From the NCBI GenBank assembly GCA_965218625.1, contig CBDCLG010000016.1, positions 248,001-312,000 of the forward strand: 64,000 nucleotides of DNA, written 5' to 3'. Position 1 is the stretch's first letter; each line of letters opens with the position of its first letter. The notes beneath the pieces are model-generated. The model had not been told where the DNA came from and did not search any database. It saw nothing but the letters and a program-made list of their open reading frames with translations. Origin of the DNA: Bin5 sp965218625 (GTDB taxonomy: Bacteria; Chloroflexota; Anaerolineae; Caldilineales; Caldilineaceae). The translations under genes and the position numbers were made by a program. This document shows, in pieces, positions 1 to 9,670 of this stretch.

Positions 1-854
1 GCGAATTCCCCCAGCTCCGGGGCCAACTCTCCGCTCAGCTCGTTGCCCCCCAAATCCAACTCAATCAGCATCGAAAGCGCGCTCAGCCGGGCCGGGACTG
101 GCCCATCCAGGTCGTTCGAATACAGGTTGAGTGTTTCAAGTCTGGGGAGGTTGCCAAGTTCCGGCGGAATCGGACCGCTCAACCCATTGCGCGAAAGGTC
201 CATCTCTTTCAGTCGGGAAAGATTCTGCAGCTCGCTCGGAATCGGTCCCGTCAGCTCGTTGTACGTAAGCGTTAACGTTTCCAGACTGCGGAGATTGCCG
301 AGCTCGGGCGGGATTGCTCCGCGCAGATCATTGTTCGTCAAGTCCAGCGAAATCAAATTGCTGAGATTGCCAAGCTCCGGTGGTATCGGCCCACTGAATC
401 TGCAGCGATCCAGAGTCAGATGCTTCAGATTGGAGAGCCGGCCGAACCAGGCGGGAACCTGGCCACCCAGATCGGCGTTGACAATCGTCAGTCTTACCAG
501 ACTGTCGAGATATTCCAGCTCCGGGGGAAGCGAACCGCTCACACCGTTCCTGGAGAGATCGAGCGCGGTGACACGTCCCTCTTCGTCGGTTGTGACCCCG
601 TACCATTCGCCGAGCGGAGCATGGCTCAGCCATCCGTCCCGCCGGTACCAGCGGCTGCCATGGGTAGCGTGATAGAGCGCAGCCAGCACCTCCCTGTCAG
701 TGGCGGTCGCTTGCAGCGTAGGCGTCGGCGTTGCGGTAGGTCTGGCAGCGGCCTGTCTTGATATCAGGACCAACGAGGATGACAGGGCGACGATCGCCGC
801 CAAGACGGCGCCGATGCCTATCAACCCCGTTAAGAGTTTTCTTCGTCCTGACAT
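1..854 (-). CDS. Leucine-rich-repeat membrane-anchored protein, C-terminus beyond window edge
   Basis: Read on the minus strand, this frame stays open to position 1, so about 284 N-terminal residues are visible. A basic start is followed by one hydrophobic segment (about residues 8-30), then a Thr/Pro linker. Next comes the cap typical of bacterial plant-type LRR proteins, with the motifs WYRRDGW and LGEWYGV. From about residue 95 there are at least seven 23-24-residue repeats of the form LDLSxNxLSGxIPPELGNL. The protein is probably a membrane-tethered binding protein facing outward; its ligand is unknown. I chose ATG 854 because GGAAGG lies a few bases upstream; in-frame ATGs at 890 and 899 would add up to 15 residues. 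The class is clear and the function is not. Confidence 0.85.
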   Translation of the reverse strand, partial: MSGRRKLLTGLIGIGAVLAAIVALSSSLVLISRQAAARPTATPTPTLQATATDREVLAALYHATHGSRWYRRDGWLSHAPLGEWYGVTTDEEGRVTALDLSRNGVSGSLPPELEYLDSLVRLTIVNADLGGQVPAWFGRLSNLKHLTLDRCRFSGPIPPELGNLSNLISLDLTNNDLRGAIPPELGNLRSLETLTLTYNELTGPIPSELQNLSRLKEMDLSRNGLSGPIPPELGNLPRLETLNLYSNDLDGPVPARLSALSMLIELDLGGNELSGELAPELGEF

Positions 855-992
855 TCGGCGCCTTCCGTTCCTGCCTTCTGGTAGATCCATCGAAGCCATT
901 TGCCCGGCCGCCCTCGCCGGCGCAAAACCCGCGCCCGCCGTCAACTGAGTATACACCAACGCCGGACGCCGGCGCTCCGGCCTCGTGAAACC

Positions 993-1021
993 TTGCCCGA
1001 ACGCCGTCTCTGCTGTATAGT
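993..1021 (+). promoter_or_regulatory. Putative sigma-70 promoter for the two small genes at 1101-1648
   Basis: TTGCCC (993-998) and TATAGT (1016-1021) are separated by 17 bp. The expected start of transcription is near 1028, which gives a leader of about 70 nt before the gene at 1101. Found by eye only. Confidence 0.45.
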
Positions 1022-1100
1022 CCTTGCATAGACTGAGTTGTTTAACAATCTCGTTCGGCGCCGGCAAACTGGCTCGGGACTCCGGCGCAAAGGAAGCAGT

Positions 1101-1412
1101 ATGGAAGCGGGATCATCCGGCGCCGCGGACCCATTGCGGATCTCAACCGACTCCTTCTCCCAGGCGCAGAGCGCGGCCTCACACGCCGTGCGCTACGTAG
1201 CAAACGCAGAGTTCAACCAGGCAGTCCTTTTCTTTGAGGACGGCAGCTACCTGCGGTTCGAGCACAAGGGGCGCGAGAGCCGCTGGGCCAGGGCCTCGGC
1301 CAACCCGTCACAGGCCGATCTCGCCTGCAGCTCGATGAGCCACTTTCGCCTTAACGCGCTGCATCTGCAACTCTATTTCGAAGACGGCAGCGACGTCGAA
1401 TTCACCGTCTGA
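1101..1412 (+). CDS. Small unknown protein (103 aa)
   Basis: I do not recognise a family. The protein is acidic and soluble, with no signal peptide or membrane segment. It contains two similar beta-strand-like segments, LFFEDGSYLRFEH near the middle and LYFEDGSDVEFTV at the C-terminus, which suggests an internal duplication of a short FEDGS hairpin. ATG 1101 is preferred because AAAGGAAG sits four bases upstream; an open extension to 1038 lacks a ribosome-binding site. It is followed 38 bp later by another small gene on the same strand, and both probably share the promoter at 993-1021. Possibly a DUF2442-like regulator, but this is only a resemblance. Confidence 0.6.
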   Translation: MEAGSSGAADPLRISTDSFSQAQSAASHAVRYVANAEFNQAVLFFEDGSYLRFEHKGRESRWARASANPSQADLACSSMSHFRLNALHLQLYFEDGSDVEFTV

Positions 1413-1450
1413 ACACACCCGCTGCCGCCGCACTCCCTGGAGGTCGCCCG

Positions 1451-1648
1451 ATGGCCCAATCCGATGAAAGCGTTGAATTCGAAAGCTGGCTCGTCGCTCT
1501 GCGCGCCGGCATTCTCGACGAGACCCAGCGCCAGACTTTGCAACTGCTGATCGATGAAGGCAAGGCCAAAGACCTCATAGGCGCCGCCCGCTATCTCGAC
1601 TGGCGCAACTCCGTCATGGACCCGACCGAGCACTTCTACGGCCATTAG
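1451..1648 (+). CDS. Small unknown protein (65 aa)
   Basis: No family recognised. The protein is short, mostly alpha-helical by composition and acidic, with the segment ILDETQRQTLQLLIDEG in the middle and an aromatic C-terminus. A clear ribosome-binding site (CTGGAGGT) precedes ATG 1451 at normal spacing, which supports real translation. It lies just downstream of the 103-aa gene and probably belongs to the same transcript. A hairpin repeat immediately after the gene may end that transcript. Confidence 0.6.
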   Translation: MAQSDESVEFESWLVALRAGILDETQRQTLQLLIDEGKAKDLIGAARYLDWRNSVMDPTEHFYGH

Positions 1649-1672
1649 GCCCCCGCCCCGCCAACAGCTGTA

Positions 1673-1694
1673 GGGGCAGGCCTTGTGCCTGCCC
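1673..1694. repeat. Short palindromic (REP-like) hairpin, GGGCAGGC type
   Basis: A perfect 8-bp stem, GGGCAGGC (1674-1681) with GCCTGCCC (1687-1694), closes a five-base loop CTTGT. It lies in the gap after the 65-aa gene. Sequences of this form are, to my knowledge, common intergenic repeats in Chloroflexota and some cyanobacteria. A related design occurs at 48116-48136. It could also act as a terminator stem for the upstream gene. Confidence 0.6.
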
Positions 1695-1732
1695 GCCACC
1701 GGCAACTGGAGTTAGCGCTATGCACCCCAATC

Positions 1733-1767
1733 AAAAAACAGCGAGCGGAAGCTAAGTTCCGCTCGCT
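1733..1767 (-). terminator. Rho-independent terminator of the M16 protease gene
   Basis: On the minus strand an 11-bp perfect stem (1757-1767 with 1740-1750) and a 6-base loop are followed by six T residues (complement of 1733-1738). It starts about 24 bases after the stop codon of the M16 gene. This is the clearest intrinsic terminator in the window. Confidence 0.9.
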
Positions 1768-1790
1768 GCTCTTGTACCGAACTCGGTCGG

Positions 1791-4700
1791 TTACTCTTCG
1801 AAATTTTCAGGATACAACGTGACCTGAATGTAGCGGTCCACCCGCAGATACTCCAGCGCCGCCGCCTTGATGTCGGCCACGGTGACCGCCTCCGCCCGGC
1901 TCTCCGCCACCTCCAGGTCAACCAGGTTTGCCAGCTGCACGCCCTCTTCGGTGGCGTAATACTCAATCACATTCAGCCAGAAGCTGTTCTGCTCCAGCTG
2001 CTCCTCCCGCTGCCTCACGTACTGCGCTTTGGCTGCATCCAGCAGGTCCTCTCTCGGCCCGTCATTGTGCAGTCCGGTGATCTGCGCAAACAGCGCCCCC
2101 ACCAGCTCCTCTACACGCCCCGGATCACTGCCGAAGTAGACCGAGACTTCAAACAGACCGTCCGGATGAGGGACTGTATTCGCCGACGCGCCGTAAGCGT
2201 AGACGCCGCCCCGCTCCTCGCGCAGGTCCTCGCGCATCAGCGTGTCCAGGATCGTCGCCAGTATGCGCAGCTTCAGCCTCGTGTCCAGCGTGTCTTCCGC
2301 CGGCCCAGTGAACAGCATCGAAGTGATGCTCTGCTCCTCCCGCCCGCGATAGACCGGCGCCAACACCACGCCCGTGGGCGGGTCCGGCGCAACGTCCAGC
2401 CACGTCTCTTCCCGGCCGGTCGAAGGCAGATTGCCCAGGTAGCGCTGCGACCAGTCTACCATCTGCTCGACGTCGAAGTTGCCCACGAAGACGAAAGTGA
2501 AATCGCTGAAGTCAGCGAACCGCTCACCGTAGATCTCGAAGGCACGCTCCAGGTCGAGCGAATCGATGATATCAAGGGTCGGGACATTGCGCCGCACCGT
2601 ATCGCCGTGCCGCGCGGCGATGAACGCATCCGTCAGTGCGCTGCGGGGGTCCAGCTCGCGGTTGCGCAACGACTCGGTGTACTGGTCCTTCAGCGTCGCG
2701 AAGGCGTCGTCATCCGCGTTCGCGGCGGTGCCGTAGAGATAGACAAGCTGGAACAGGGTCTCGATATGCTCCTTGCCCGAATGGCCGTGGAACCCTTCAT
2801 CCAGCTCGCCAATGTAAGGGCTGACCCCGACCGACCGATCGGCCAGCAGCCGCTGCAGCGCCGCATAGCTTACATCGCCGACCGCGCTCTGGCTGACGAT
2901 GCTGTCGATGAAGTCGGCCTCGGGATAGTCCTCATCGCTGACCAGCGACGAACCGCCCGGGCTGGTCGCGCTGAACAGGATCTCCTCCTCCTTGAAATCG
3001 GTCGGCTTCAGCAGCACACGCACGCCGTTCTCAAGCGTCAGGTCGGTGATGTTGTAGGTCTCGTCGGTCGCGCGTGAGACGATTTCGACCGGTTCCGGGA
3101 TCTCAGTCAGCAGCTCGGTGACCGCTTCGATATCCTCGTACGCATCGACCTGCTTGGCCTGCAGACCGTCGATCACCGCGGCCAGCTCTTCCTGACTCGG
3201 CAAGGTGTCCGCCTCCGCCTCCGGCCCGATGATCATGACCGACCTGTTGCTGCCGCCCACAAACTGCTCCGCCTTCCGGTTCACGTCCTCGGGCGAGATG
3301 CCAGGCAGCAGGCGCTCTACCAGGCGGTACTCGAACTCAATGCCCGGTACGCCCTCGTTCTCCAGGTAATTGCGGCTGTATTCCCTCGCCAGCGAGAAGC
3401 TGTTCAGGTTGTCCCGATCATTGTACTTACGCAGATAGTCGTTCAAAATGTCCGACTTGGCCCGCTCCAGCTCGGCTGCGGTGAAGCCGTGCCGCCGCAC
3501 CCGCTCGACCTCGGTCAGGGCGGCGTCAAGGCTGGAGGCCACCTCGCCCTGGCGCGCCTGCACGTCGACGAACCGATAGTTGACGCCCCGGATCAGCTGG
3601 CCCTCGTTGACCGCCGCTCCCAGGAACGGCGAATCGGACTCCCTGGCAATATCGTCAAGCCGGAAATTCAGCATTCTGTAGAACAGTCTGCCAAGCAGCA
3701 GGTCCCGATAGACGCCGACCGTGCTCAAGTCCTCCGCCGACTGCCGGTAGATGATCCAGCTGATCGTCCGCGGGAACTCGGGATCGGTGATGATCAGATA
3801 GTTGGTGTCATCGAATTCGGGCAATGTGTATTCGTCCCGCGCCCGCGCCTCTTCCGGGTTCGACAGGCCGCCGAAATGCTCAACGATCCTCGCCTCGGTC
3901 GCGTCCACGTCGAGGTCGCCCACCACGATGACCGACATCAGGTCGGGCCGGTACCACTCTTCGTAGTAGCGGCGCAACGTCTCCGCCGGCGCGTTGCGCA
4001 CGATCTCCATGTCGCCGATCGGGTCCCGCTCCTCGTAGCGCGAGCCGCCCAGCAGAAACTGGAAGATCTGCTTGTTCAAGCGGCCGCCGGCGTCCTGGCC
4101 GCGCAGGCGCTCCTCTTCAATGACCACGCCGCGCTCCAGCTCCACCTCGTCCGCGGCGATCGTCGCCTGGCTGGCCCAATCCTCAGCCACCTGGAACGTC
4201 TTGCTGATGATCTCCTCGTCGTCGGTCGGGAACTCGAGGAAGTAGACCGTTTCGTTGAACGACGTGTAGGCGTTCACGTCCGGGCCGAAGGTCATGCCCA
4301 CGCTCTCAAAGTAGGCGACCAGCTCCTGCTTGGGGAAGCGCTCGGTGCCGTTGAACATCATATGTTCGAGGAAATGGGCCAGGCCAAGCTGGTCCTCGTC
4401 CTCCTGAACCGAGCCGGCGTTGACCACCAGCATCAGCGTGGCCCGGTTGGCCGGCTCGGTGTTGTGCCGTATGTAGTAGGTCAGCCCGTTCTCCAGCTGC
4501 ACCTTGCGGATCTGCTCGTGGAGCGGCAGCACCGCGTCCATCTCCAAGATCTCGCTGTCGAGGTCGGCGATGACCATCGCCTCTTCTGCGGCTGCCGCGG
4601 TCTCTGCCTCCGCTTCCGCCGTCTGCGAAGACTCCTGCGCCTCTGAAGAGGCTTCGGCCTGCGCCGGCTCCTGCGCCTGTTGTTCTTCCTGATCTGCCGT

Positions 4701-4874
4701 CGCCGGCGCCGTAGGGGCCGACGCGTTCATGCCCTCACACGCCGAGACAAGCAGCGCCAAGACCAGGAAGATCACCGTCAGCAGATGCGCCCGCGGCAGG
4801 CCCCGGCCGGTTAAACGCCTGCATCTTTCCTTCGGCCGCGAAGGCAAAGGAATATTTGCTTTTGCTTTCGTCAT
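1791..4874 (-). CDS. M16-family zinc metallopeptidase lipoprotein (pitrilysin/insulinase type)
   Basis: This is a 1027-residue, double-length M16 protease, probably anchored outside the membrane and degrading peptides. The N-terminus is basic, followed by a hydrophobic stretch ending in the lipobox VSAC (Cys46). An Ala/Glu/Gln-rich linker runs to about residue 100. The first M16 domain carries the inverted zinc motif HFLEH (167-171), and Glu247 is placed as the third ligand, 76 residues later. The second half repeats the M16 fold without HxxEH, as usual for the structural half of such enzymes. AAAGGAG lies 7 bases before ATG 4874. It is a single-gene unit closed by the terminator at 1733-1767. 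The substrate cannot be read from the sequence. Confidence 0.93.
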   Translation of the reverse strand: MTKAKANIPLPSRPKERCRRLTGRGLPRAHLLTVIFLVLALLVSACEGMNASAPTAPATADQEEQQAQEPAQAEASSEAQESSQTAEAEAETAAAAEEAMVIADLDSEILEMDAVLPLHEQIRKVQLENGLTYYIRHNTEPANRATLMLVVNAGSVQEDEDQLGLAHFLEHMMFNGTERFPKQELVAYFESVGMTFGPDVNAYTSFNETVYFLEFPTDDEEIISKTFQVAEDWASQATIAADEVELERGVVIEEERLRGQDAGGRLNKQIFQFLLGGSRYEERDPIGDMEIVRNAPAETLRRYYEEWYRPDLMSVIVVGDLDVDATEARIVEHFGGLSNPEEARARDEYTLPEFDDTNYLIITDPEFPRTISWIIYRQSAEDLSTVGVYRDLLLGRLFYRMLNFRLDDIARESDSPFLGAAVNEGQLIRGVNYRFVDVQARQGEVASSLDAALTEVERVRRHGFTAAELERAKSDILNDYLRKYNDRDNLNSFSLAREYSRNYLENEGVPGIEFEYRLVERLLPGISPEDVNRKAEQFVGGSNRSVMIIGPEAEADTLPSQEELAAVIDGLQAKQVDAYEDIEAVTELLTEIPEPVEIVSRATDETYNITDLTLENGVRVLLKPTDFKEEEILFSATSPGGSSLVSDEDYPEADFIDSIVSQSAVGDVSYAALQRLLADRSVGVSPYIGELDEGFHGHSGKEHIETLFQLVYLYGTAANADDDAFATLKDQYTESLRNRELDPRSALTDAFIAARHGDTVRRNVPTLDIIDSLDLERAFEIYGERFADFSDFTFVFVGNFDVEQMVDWSQRYLGNLPSTGREETWLDVAPDPPTGVVLAPVYRGREEQSITSMLFTGPAEDTLDTRLKLRILATILDTLMREDLREERGGVYAYGASANTVPHPDGLFEVSVYFGSDPGRVEELVGALFAQITGLHNDGPREDLLDAAKAQYVRQREEQLEQNSFWLNVIEYYATEEGVQLANLVDLEVAESRAEAVTVADIKAAALEYLRVDRYIQVTLYPENFEE

Positions 4875-5320
4875 TTTCGACTCCTTTATCGATGAGTGTT
4901 TGGAAAGGCTACTCTGCCGCTTCCCAATCTATCACCTGAATCTGACATTTCTCTTGCCGTTGCGTTAATCTTCCTTAACCTGGGCGGTCAAGGCAGAATG
5001 GCCAATCAATTTCCGATCTTTGCAGGGTAGCCTGTTGCCCCTTCGCAATCAGCCCACCAGACGAAAAGTATATGCCAGCCGATAGAGATACCAAAAAAAG
5101 CTCCCTCGGTTCCGCAATCGGTCCTCCAATCCTTCTCGTTGGCTGTTGCCCACCCTATACGCCCCGTCCCTCCTGTCCTGATTCCCTTGCAACCGATTGC
5201 TGACTGCCGAGAAATGCCTGCTGGCCACTGCCTGTTTGCGCCTCCTCCAGCCCCAGCCTGCCGCCGGCCCTCTCTGACAAGGCCCGCATGCCGCTCCGCC
5301 CCGCTTCCAACACAACCGGT
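4875..5320. other. Non-coding divergent region between M16 protease and siroheme reductase genes
   Basis: No supportable gene was seen in these 446 bases; short open frames on both strands lack ribosome-binding sites and family resemblance. The stretch near 4930-4980 is less GC-rich and probably holds the promoter of the M16 gene, but no convincing -35/-10 pair was fixed. The reductase promoter begins at 5321. Confidence 0.5.
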
Positions 5321-5350
5321 TTGACAATCCGAGCGCGCCTGCCCTACAAT
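5321..5350 (+). promoter_or_regulatory. Strong sigma-70 promoter of the siroheme reductase operon
   Basis: TTGACA (5321-5326) is a perfect -35 and TACAAT (5345-5350) a near-perfect -10, with an 18-bp spacer. Transcription should start near 5357, giving an untranslated leader of about 178 nt. Confidence 0.75.
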
Positions 5351-5377
5351 GACGGCGCAACAAGCTCGTTCAGGAAG

Positions 5378-5405
5378 GATGGAGGCAGCCGGTCGCGCCT
5401 CCATC
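5378..5405 (+). promoter_or_regulatory. Leader hairpin upstream of the siroheme reductase gene
   Basis: GATGGAGGC (5378-5386) pairs perfectly with GCCTCCATC (5397-5405) around a 10-base loop. It begins about 20 nt into the predicted leader and no U-tract follows, so it is not a simple terminator. It may be a regulatory or mRNA-stabilising structure; it does not match the SAM-I, SAM-II or cobalamin riboswitch features I know. Confidence 0.4.
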
Positions 5406-5534
5406 ATTTCAAACATAGAAGCTCACACTCAGGACCCAGGCTTGCCGTGGCGCGCAATGGCATGCTTAGGGGGCTCCGACGACCACTTCGCTGCCCCACC
5501 CGCGGCAGCAACGCAATAAGGCAAGGAGACTACC

Positions 5535-7793
<2,259 letters not shown>

Positions 7794-7827
7794 GCGCCAT
7801 CGCTGGACGCCAAAGCTGGAGACGACG

Positions 7828-8424
7828 ATGACTGCACCGCACCGTATGAGCGTCAAATTCTACTTCGATGAACTCTCCGTCGACGTCGAGGAGTTCATTC
7901 CTGTCTTCCACCGCTGGATCCGTGAAGATGTCGTGCCCAATGAGCTCCTGCTAGACGTCGCCGACTACAAGCACATTATCGACGGGCCGGCGATCCTCCT
8001 CGTCGGCCACGAGGCCGACTACGTAGTCGACTTGACCGGCGGCAAGCCGGGACTACAATACGTGCGCAAACGAGACCTGGGCGCCGAACTGCCCGATGCG
8101 CTGGCGACCACCCTTGCGCAGGCGCTCAACGGCATCAAGCTCGCCGAGACCGACATCGAGCTGCAGGGCAAACTGAAGCTGCGCACCGACGCCGCCACGA
8201 TCGTTCTGCTGGACCGGCTCAACTACCCCAATCAGTCGGCCAATGGCAGCGGCGCCGAGGACGCAGGAGAGACCGCCCGGAGCCAGCTGGCCGAAAACCT
8301 GGCCGCCCTCTTCGGCGGGGACGCAACCGTCACCCGCGTCGAGAACGACGCCCGCGAGCCGCTGACATTCGAGCTGAACGCGCCCTCCGCGCCCGATGTC
8401 GAAACTCTCCTGGGCCGCCTCTGA
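7828..8424 (+). CDS. Unknown protein linked to the siroheme reductase (198 aa)
   Basis: I do not recognise this protein. It is soluble, with no signal peptide. The N-terminal half has a strand/helix pattern (VKFYFDEL, FIPVFHRWI) and a PAILLVGHEADYVVDL segment; the C-terminal part (about 130-198) contains an Ala/Gly linker and a last helix-rich segment. GGAG precedes ATG 7828; a second in-frame ATG at 7846 is possible. It starts 34 bp after the reductase stop and is surely co-transcribed. The context suggests a role in assimilatory sulfur or nitrogen reduction, perhaps as an accessory or partner protein, but this is inference from position only. Confidence 0.75.
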   Translation: MTAPHRMSVKFYFDELSVDVEEFIPVFHRWIREDVVPNELLLDVADYKHIIDGPAILLVGHEADYVVDLTGGKPGLQYVRKRDLGAELPDALATTLAQALNGIKLAETDIELQGKLKLRTDAATIVLLDRLNYPNQSANGSGAEDAGETARSQLAENLAALFGGDATVTRVENDAREPLTFELNAPSAPDVETLLGRL

Positions 8425-8551
8425 GGCCCGCGCCGCCGAACCGTCCTGCTGCCGCGCCCAATGCGACTTCCCGAACCGGACCCGGATGCGGGTCGTCGCC
8501 TTTTCGCCAGCGCCAGATGGATACGGACCTTGAACTGACGGTAGATCAGCG

Positions 8552-9619
8552 ATGCAGAGCCCAACCATCGACGAACGCTCCATCTACGCGACCGACGGGG
8601 ACCCCGGTCCGTTCATCCCCTTCATAAAGGCTGTCGGTCGCGGCGAAAAATTGAAAAGGGACCTCACGTACGACGAGTCGGTCGAGGCCCTGCGCCAGAT
8701 CGTCGATCAGACCTGCTCACCCGCACAGGCCGGCGCCTTTCTCATCACCCAGCGCGTCAAAGGGGAGGCGGTCGACGAGATTCGCGGCTTCACCGACCTG
8801 CTGCGGGCCGAGACCATCACCCAAATCGAACCGCGTGTGGAGGGGCTGCTCGACCTGGCCGCGCCCTACGACGGCAAGGTCAACACCGCGCAGCTGGTCC
8901 CCGCTATCGCCATTCTGCTGGCCGAGGCCGGCCTTCCCGTCGTGCTCCACGGCGACGAGAACGTGCCCACCAAGTCGGGCATCGGACCGGGACCGGTGCT
9001 GCGGGCGTTGGGCGTGGCAGATGACCTCGGACCTGAAGAGGCACAGCGAATGATCGAGTCGGTCGGCGTCGGTTATCTGTCCGCCCGCCGCTTCGCGCCC
9101 CGGTGGCACGCCCTGCTGCCCCTTCGCCACCAGTTCGGCCTGCGCACTGTCCTCAACAGTGTCGAAAAGCTCCTCAATCCCGCCAACGCGCCCTACCAGA
9201 TCAGCGGTTTCTTTCATGGCAACTACATCGAGCGGCTGCGCGCCGTCCAGACCGGCTCCAGGCGCAGCTTCATCGTCCAGGGCGAGGAAGGCTCCATCGA
9301 GATGGCGGTCGGCCGCAAGACCCGTGTCTTCGCCGAAGACGCGACGGCCGACCTGGTCCTGGACCCCGCCGCGCTCGGCCACGTCGCGCGGGTCCGCATT
9401 CCGGCGCCGGAGAACGCTGGCGGACATGCGGCCCTCAACCAGGCCGCCCTCGCGGGCGAACCGGGCGCTGCCGCCGAACAGATCTGCCTGACCGCCGGCG
9501 TTATTCTCCATCTCTTCGACCTGGCCGGAAGTTTGCCCGAAGGCATCGAACGCGCGCGCAGGATCATCGCCGCCGGCGCGGCAATCGCCCGGCTGGCGCG
9601 TGTCGTCAATGCAAGTTGA
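8552..9619 (+). CDS. TrpD2/YbiB-like protein of the anthranilate phosphoribosyltransferase fold
   Basis: The 355-residue protein has the helical N-terminal domain of TrpD/nucleoside phosphorylase II proteins (about 25-90) and the alpha/beta domain with VLHGDENVPTKSG (131-143), the counterpart of the HGNR..KSG phosphoribosyl-binding loop. The Gly-rich GTGGD loop of true TrpD is replaced by LAAPYDGK, and the anthranilate-site residues are not evident. This fits the YbiB/TrpD2 subfamily, whose E. coli member binds nucleic acid rather than making tryptophan. It follows the 198-aa gene by 127 bp on the same strand. Its link to sulfite or nitrite reduction is unknown. The C-terminal end is convergent with the CCA enzyme gene. 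Confidence 0.82.
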   Translation: MQSPTIDERSIYATDGDPGPFIPFIKAVGRGEKLKRDLTYDESVEALRQIVDQTCSPAQAGAFLITQRVKGEAVDEIRGFTDLLRAETITQIEPRVEGLLDLAAPYDGKVNTAQLVPAIAILLAEAGLPVVLHGDENVPTKSGIGPGPVLRALGVADDLGPEEAQRMIESVGVGYLSARRFAPRWHALLPLRHQFGLRTVLNSVEKLLNPANAPYQISGFFHGNYIERLRAVQTGSRRSFIVQGEEGSIEMAVGRKTRVFAEDATADLVLDPAALGHVARVRIPAPENAGGHAALNQAALAGEPGAAAEQICLTAGVILHLFDLAGSLPEGIERARRIIAAGAAIARLARVVNAS

Positions 9620-9670
9620 TGCGGTCAAGGTTGTCAGTCGAGCGGGGTTGAACCGGTCCTTCGAATCCGC

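Noticed and set aside
3489..4646. Plus-strand open frame opposite the M16 gene
   Set aside because: It mirrors the protease gene, which has clear motifs and a terminator, and shows no independent evidence.
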